Shown here: one piece after another, positions 38,270 through 41,447 of the stretch
Position numbering within the stretch: position 1 is the stretch's first letter
How the letters are laid out: every line of letters starts with the position of its first letter
Assembly: GCA_016840685.1 (NCBI GenBank)
Contig: JAEORX010000010.1
Span: 1 to 41,447 of the forward strand
DNA from: Candidatus Thorarchaeota archaeon
Lineage (GTDB): Archaea > Asgardarchaeota > Thorarchaeia > Thorarchaeales > Thorarchaeaceae
Reading direction: 5' to 3'
Length of the DNA stretch: 41,447 nucleotides
Made by a program: the position numbers and the translations under genes
The notes under the pieces: generated by a model
The model's database searches: none
What the model was told of the DNA's origin: nothing
The model's input: the letters and a program-made list of their open reading frames with translations, nothing else

Positions 38270-39181
38270 ATGAAACGTGTGCTTATAGCTGATTCAATTG
38301 AGGAGTCTGCTCTTGCCAGGATTAAGGCAGCAGGACTCGACGCAGTAGTGAGAAATAAGGACGCAGATGGACCAATTGAGAAACAAATCAAGGGGTTTGA
38401 CTGTGTTGTCGTTAGAAGCGCCACAAAGATAACAAGAGAGGTCATTGAGGCTGCTGACAAACTGAAACTCATTGTGCGAGCTGGTGTTGGGCTTGACAAT
38501 GTGGACAGCGAGGCTGCAGAAGAGAAGGGAATTGAGGTACAGAACACTCCAGAAGCCCCAACCGTTTCAGTAGCTGAGATGGTCTTTGCAATGATGTTTG
38601 CAATGGCTCGAAACATCACTCAGGCAGATAGCTCCATGAAAGAAGCTCGTTGGGAGAAGAAGAAACTCACAGGGACGGAACTCTGGAACAAGACTCTGGG
38701 AGTTGTTGGTTTTGGCAGGATTGGGTACGAAGTTGCTAGAAAAGCAAGGGCACTCGACATGGAGGTTCTTGCCTACGATGTGCTAGACATCAGTAAGGCG
38801 TGTCAGAAGGTTGGTGCTAAGAAGACTGACTTGCACGACCTGATCAAGAACTCGGACTATATCTCAGTCCATGTACCATTGGTTCCTCAGACAAAAGGGA
38901 TGTTCGGAGAGAAGGAGTTCTCGATGATGAAAAAGAGCGCATTCCTTGTGAATACAGCCCGTGGTGGTGTGGTAGATGAAAAGGCACTTCTCAAGGCACT
39001 TAATGAGGGTGAAATAGCAGGCGCGGCGTTGGATGTCTTTGAGAACGAACCCCCACTCGATTGGGAACTTGTCAAACACCCACATCTTGTAGCAACTCCG
39101 CACTTGGCCTCCTCTACAACCGAAGCACAGGTGCGCGTGGGTGAGCTTACAGCTGACAAGGTGATAGAAGGTCTAAAGTAA
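38270..39181 (+). CDS. serA: D-3-phosphoglycerate dehydrogenase-like 2-hydroxyacid dehydrogenase
   Basis: A 303-residue NAD-dependent D-2-hydroxyacid dehydrogenase: VRSATKITREVIEAADKLKLIVRAGVGLDNVD, VAEMVFAMMFAMARNI, the nucleotide-binding LGVVGFGRIGYEVARKA, and catalytic Arg (NTARGGVVDE), Glu (DVFENEPP) and His (TPHLASST). It is the short form without the C-terminal ACT or ASB domain, as in many archaea. Serine biosynthesis is the likely role but the substrate cannot be proved from sequence. The symbol serA is by homology. Confidence 0.85.
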   Translation: MKRVLIADSIEESALARIKAAGLDAVVRNKDADGPIEKQIKGFDCVVVRSATKITREVIEAADKLKLIVRAGVGLDNVDSEAAEEKGIEVQNTPEAPTVSVAEMVFAMMFAMARNITQADSSMKEARWEKKKLTGTELWNKTLGVVGFGRIGYEVARKARALDMEVLAYDVLDISKACQKVGAKKTDLHDLIKNSDYISVHVPLVPQTKGMFGEKEFSMMKKSAFLVNTARGGVVDEKALLKALNEGEIAGAALDVFENEPPLDWELVKHPHLVATPHLASSTTEAQVRVGELTADKVIEGLK

Positions 39182-39219
39182 TCATAATGAGTCAGAGCGT
39201 TACACCTTTAAGTGAACGA

Positions 39220-39291
39220 CATGGTGTCGAGTTGGTTCTGGATTGTGTTTCAGAACCATACCATTTCCTTTGTGTTGGCGGATACGTCCGC
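39220..39291 (+). ncRNA. Two hairpins in the rpl15e upstream region
   Basis: The 181 bp between the dehydrogenase and L15e contain TGGTTCTG-gattgtgttt-CAGAACCA (39233-39258) enclosed by ATGGT/ACCAT, and GCGGA-tacg-TCCGC (39278-39291), a 5-bp stem with a UNCG-type tetraloop. They could be the dehydrogenase terminator, a small RNA or an L15e leader. No class is recognised. Confidence 0.35.
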
Positions 39292-39362
39292 ACGGGATGT
39301 GGCCCATAGAGGCTGAACCACAAACAAAGCGAATATAGTTACAACAAAGGATGGGGTAGAAA

Positions 39363-39947
39363 ATGCCAACAGCATACCAACATATGAATGAAACTTGGTT
39401 GAAGGAACAGAAGAAACGTTCTGATTTAGTAAGGGGCAGACTGATTGTCTGGAGGAAACAAGAGAGTATTGTCAAGCTTGAACGTCCCTCACGACTTGGA
39501 CGAGCACGGTCCTTGGGATACAAAGCAAAACAGGGCTATGTAGTGGTACGAGTCAAGACTGGTCGAGGACCCCGTGAGAAACCGAGACCAAAGATGGGAC
39601 GAAAGCCTAGAAGTCTGGGTGTTGTGCGGTTCACACCTCAGAAGTCTCGACGCTGGATTGCAGAGGAGCGAGTTGGCAGAAAGTTCCCCAATCTGAGAGT
39701 CCTAAACTCTTATTGGGTCGGTTCTGACCACAAGTGGGTCTGGCATGAGGTCATTCTAGTGGATCCCAATCATCCAGTCATCTACAATGACCCAAACATC
39801 AACTGGATCTGCGACCCTGTCCAGAGCGGCAGAGAGAATCGCGGGCTCACATCAGCAGGAAAGAGAAGTAGAGGTCTGCGGAGAAAGGGAAAGGGTGCTG
39901 AGAAGATAAGACCATCGCTTGGCGCTAGAGGAAATCTAGGAAAGTAG
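39363..39947 (+). CDS. rpl15e: Large ribosomal subunit protein eL15 (L15e)
   Basis: A 194-residue L15e: MPTAYQHMNETWLKEQKKRSDLVRGRLIVWRKQESIVKLERPSRLGRARSLGYKAKQGYVVVRVKTGRG, then VGRKFPNLRVLNSYWVGSDHKWVWHEVILVDPNHPVI and TSAGKRSRGLRRKGKGAEKIRPS. Length and motifs are standard. First gene of the archaeal RNA-processing superoperon in this window; COG1325 follows after 29 bp. Confidence 0.96.
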   Translation: MPTAYQHMNETWLKEQKKRSDLVRGRLIVWRKQESIVKLERPSRLGRARSLGYKAKQGYVVVRVKTGRGPREKPRPKMGRKPRSLGVVRFTPQKSRRWIAEERVGRKFPNLRVLNSYWVGSDHKWVWHEVILVDPNHPVIYNDPNINWICDPVQSGRENRGLTSAGKRSRGLRRKGKGAEKIRPSLGARGNLGK

Positions 39948-39976
39948 ACAAGGCGCTCTAGTCAGAGGGATGTACT

Positions 39977-40441
39977 ATGTCCTTCGTGGCAAAGATAGAG
40001 GCTCGTGCATATTCTCGTTCAACAGAAGTGCCTGAAAGAGTTGTTGCTGCCATCCTTAATCTGTATCCTGAAAAGTACCGAAGCCTTGTTGAGTTGAAAA
40101 CAACCAAGGCGGAGGGCCATTCAGGTGATAAAATCTTCGTTTTTGAGTCACAGCTGAAAAACAAGGTAGGGTGTGAAGCCACTCTTGACTATATTTTTGC
40201 CAAACTGGATAAGGAAGACCGTAGACGTCTTCATAACACATTACAGCAGAGGATTGACAAGAACTGCTTCTTCTTTGTGAGAATTGATAAACAGGCAGCG
40301 TTCTTAGGGGATACTGTGATTGCTAAAGGACCTGATGTCATCAGTGTCCAGGTACACATTCAACAGTATCCAAGATGCAAGCAGGAAAATGTAATAGCGA
40401 TGTTGAAAGACCGACTCCGTGTTTCTGGTGGTGTTGACTAG
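39977..40441 (+). CDS. COG1325 RNA-binding protein, exosome-associated type
   Basis: A 154-residue protein of the archaeal COG1325 family (predicted RNA-binding, linked to exosome genes): AKIEARAYSRSTEVPERVVAAILNLYPE, HSGDKIFVFESQLKN and FVRIDKQAAFLGDTVIAKGPDVISVQVHIQ. Found between L15e and RNase P protein genes in many archaea, which supports the call. The stop TAG overlaps the GTG start of the next gene by one base. Confidence 0.88.
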   Translation: MSFVAKIEARAYSRSTEVPERVVAAILNLYPEKYRSLVELKTTKAEGHSGDKIFVFESQLKNKVGCEATLDYIFAKLDKEDRRRLHNTLQQRIDKNCFFFVRIDKQAAFLGDTVIAKGPDVISVQVHIQQYPRCKQENVIAMLKDRLRVSGGVD

Positions 40442-41130
40442 TGGTTATTGACGTAGGGGTGTGTGTTCCAGACTCTGAGAGTTTGGGGGTATTCGTCCAG
40501 ATGGCACAGGAGATAGGTTTCACAGGTTTTGCAACTCACAATCTGAAGGGTGAGCTGGACCAAAATGCTGAGAGAGGTTTCTCCATTTTAAGGCGCAACG
40601 ATGTGTCTGGAAGAGGGCTGAAATCCATAATAAAACAGGTTGACAGTGTTAGAAAGCACTCGATGATTGTGGCGGTCATGTTGACTTCGGTTGAAACTGC
40701 AAACTGGGCGGCTGAAAACCAAAAAGTGGATGTACTGACCATTGACCCGTTTCGGGAGCATAAGCTTCGTACCACGACCGCTCGTCTTGCGGCCATGTCA
40801 GGCACCGCCTTAGAGATTAGATTCGAGCCACTGCTACAATTGGTTGGCCTAAACCGTTCCAAGGTCGTTAAGATTTACCAAGAGTCGGTAAGAACTGCGA
40901 CTGATGCTGGAATGCAGGTAATAATCTCTAGCGGGGCAACAAAGCCGTTGCACATGCGTTCACCAGTAGCAATGCAACATATCGGTGAACTCCTAGGCTT
41001 GAGCTCAGAATATGCGAAGTCAGCTATCAGGATGGCACCACTGACCATTATTGAGCGGAGTCGTAGAAGGTTTAGTTTGGAATATGTAGCAGAGGGAATT
41101 GAAATAGTAAAGGGGGAGACTGAAACATGA
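40441..41130 (+). CDS. rnp3: RNase P protein component Rpp30 (RNP3)
   Basis: Rpp30 pairs with Pop5 on RNase P RNA for tRNA 5' maturation. The 229-residue TIM-barrel-like protein starts VIDVGVCVPDSESLGVFVQMAQEIGFTGFATHNL, with DVLTIDPFREHKLRTTTARLAAMSGTALEIRFEPLLQL and MQVIISSGATKPLHMRSPVAMQHIGELLGLS, typical Rpp30 segments. Start is GTG 40441. Overlaps the next gene as ATGA. Confidence 0.93.
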   Translation: MVIDVGVCVPDSESLGVFVQMAQEIGFTGFATHNLKGELDQNAERGFSILRRNDVSGRGLKSIIKQVDSVRKHSMIVAVMLTSVETANWAAENQKVDVLTIDPFREHKLRTTTARLAAMSGTALEIRFEPLLQLVGLNRSKVVKIYQESVRTATDAGMQVIISSGATKPLHMRSPVAMQHIGELLGLSSEYAKSAIRMAPLTIIERSRRRFSLEYVAEGIEIVKGETET

Positions 41131-41435
41131 AGAATAACAGAAGGCGCTATCTCTCATTCAAGCTCCACTCTGAGGATTCTTCAATTGAGGAAAAGCACCT
41201 CAATCTAGCCATCTGGAGTAGTTTATTGTCACTCTACGGAGAGGTGTCAGCGGCTGATTCTAAGCTCTATCTTATTGAGTTTGATAAGAGGGGTGGAACA
41301 GGGGTTCTTCAATGCACGGCGTCCTCATTGCAAAAGGTGATTACTTCAGCAGTCCTAATTGGGTCCATTGGAAATCGCTTGGTTTCATTTGAACCAAGAA
41401 AAACATCTGGCACGCTTAAAGGGCTCAAACGGTAA
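41127..41435 (+). CDS. rnp2: RNase P protein component Pop5/Rpp14 (RNP2)
   Basis: A 102-residue Pop5-type protein: RYLSFKLHSED...EKHLNLAIWSSLLSLYGEVSAADSKLYLIEFDKRGGTGVLQCTASSLQKVITSAVLIGSIGNRLVSFEPRKTSGTLKGLKR. The arrangement after Rpp30 and the C-terminal pattern are the family's. Overlaps the Rpp30 stop by four bases (ATGA). Another ATG begins at its own stop codon (41435). Confidence 0.92.
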   Translation: MKNNRRRYLSFKLHSEDSSIEEKHLNLAIWSSLLSLYGEVSAADSKLYLIEFDKRGGTGVLQCTASSLQKVITSAVLIGSIGNRLVSFEPRKTSGTLKGLKR

Positions 41436-41447
41436 TGGTCAATCACA
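41435..41447 (+). CDS. Start of a next gene, only 4 codons visible
   Basis: ATG at 41435-41437 overlaps the Pop5 stop TAA by one base, the same coupling seen in this operon, and 13 bases remain before the window ends (MVNH). By conserved archaeal order the next gene would be the proteasome alpha subunit, but nothing in the sequence shown proves this. Confidence 0.3.

Overview
The window is a dense chromosomal segment from an archaeon. It carries archaeal/eukaryotic-type information-processing genes (Nop5-fibrillarin, aIF2-gamma, RpoE, Spt4, Pelota, archaeal DnaG, ribosomal proteins S6e, S24e, S27ae, S30e and L15e, RNase P proteins, archaeal Elp3), TATA-box promoters and intron-containing tRNAs. 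S30e is normally absent from Euryarchaeota and present in the TACK/Asgard lineages. Together with the moderate base composition by eye and the many orphan proteins, this makes an Asgard archaeon (perhaps Thorarchaeia) my best guess. That placement is an inference, not proved here. Many genes start with TTG or GTG behind a GGAGG-type ribosome binding site.

Layout. 1-7.6 kb: partial Elp3, a small TIGR04076 protein, intron-containing tRNA-Trp, RNase HII, an archaeal HTH regulator, the UPF0216-fibrillarin-Nop5 operon (C/D box RNP), then the PyrD-PyrK pair. 7.7-16 kb: S30e, two orphan genes, a lone 5S rRNA gene, a DUF1512 membrane protein and zinc-ribbon membrane partner, two tandem type II methionine aminopeptidases facing them, a UPF0173 hydrolase, and about 760 bp without a protein gene that is rich in inverted repeats and probably encodes RNA. 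16-25 kb: DnaG with no canonical start codon, a Lon-like AAA+ protein lacking its protease domain, Pelota, a minus-strand operon (orphan, TtuA/NcsA-type thiolase, nucleotidyltransferase, radical SAM protein) and a site-2 protease. 24.7-28.4 kb: a translation/transcription operon (S6e, aIF2-gamma, PIN protein, RpoE, Spt4, S24e, S27ae).

28.4-30.7 kb looks accessory. It holds an XRE-type regulator behind a nested palindromic operator, two paralogous DUF2178-like membrane proteins, three other small membrane proteins, and three copies (two exact) of the 3' end of the neighbouring intron-containing initiator tRNA-Met gene, as left by integration or duplication at a tRNA. 30.7-35.7 kb is a redox/iron-sulphur region: a flavodiiron protein, then a minus-strand operon of two NifX-like proteins, two MinD/Mrp-type ATPases with built-in 2[4Fe-4S] ferredoxin domains, and a DUF134 regulator, all downstream of two TGAATCnnGATTCA palindromes. 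35.8-41.4 kb: a YchF/DRG-type GTPase, an orphan, a flavoredoxin, a D-3-phosphoglycerate dehydrogenase-like enzyme, and the start of the archaeal RNA-processing superoperon (L15e, COG1325, Rpp30, Pop5/Rpp14), which runs off the right edge.

The most unusual items are the DnaG start (ATA behind a Shine-Dalgarno sequence), the regulator/operator/tRNA-repeat island, the two-copy palindrome controlling the MinD/NifX operon, the protease-less Lon ATPase with a zinc knuckle, and the unassigned structured RNA regions before dnaG.
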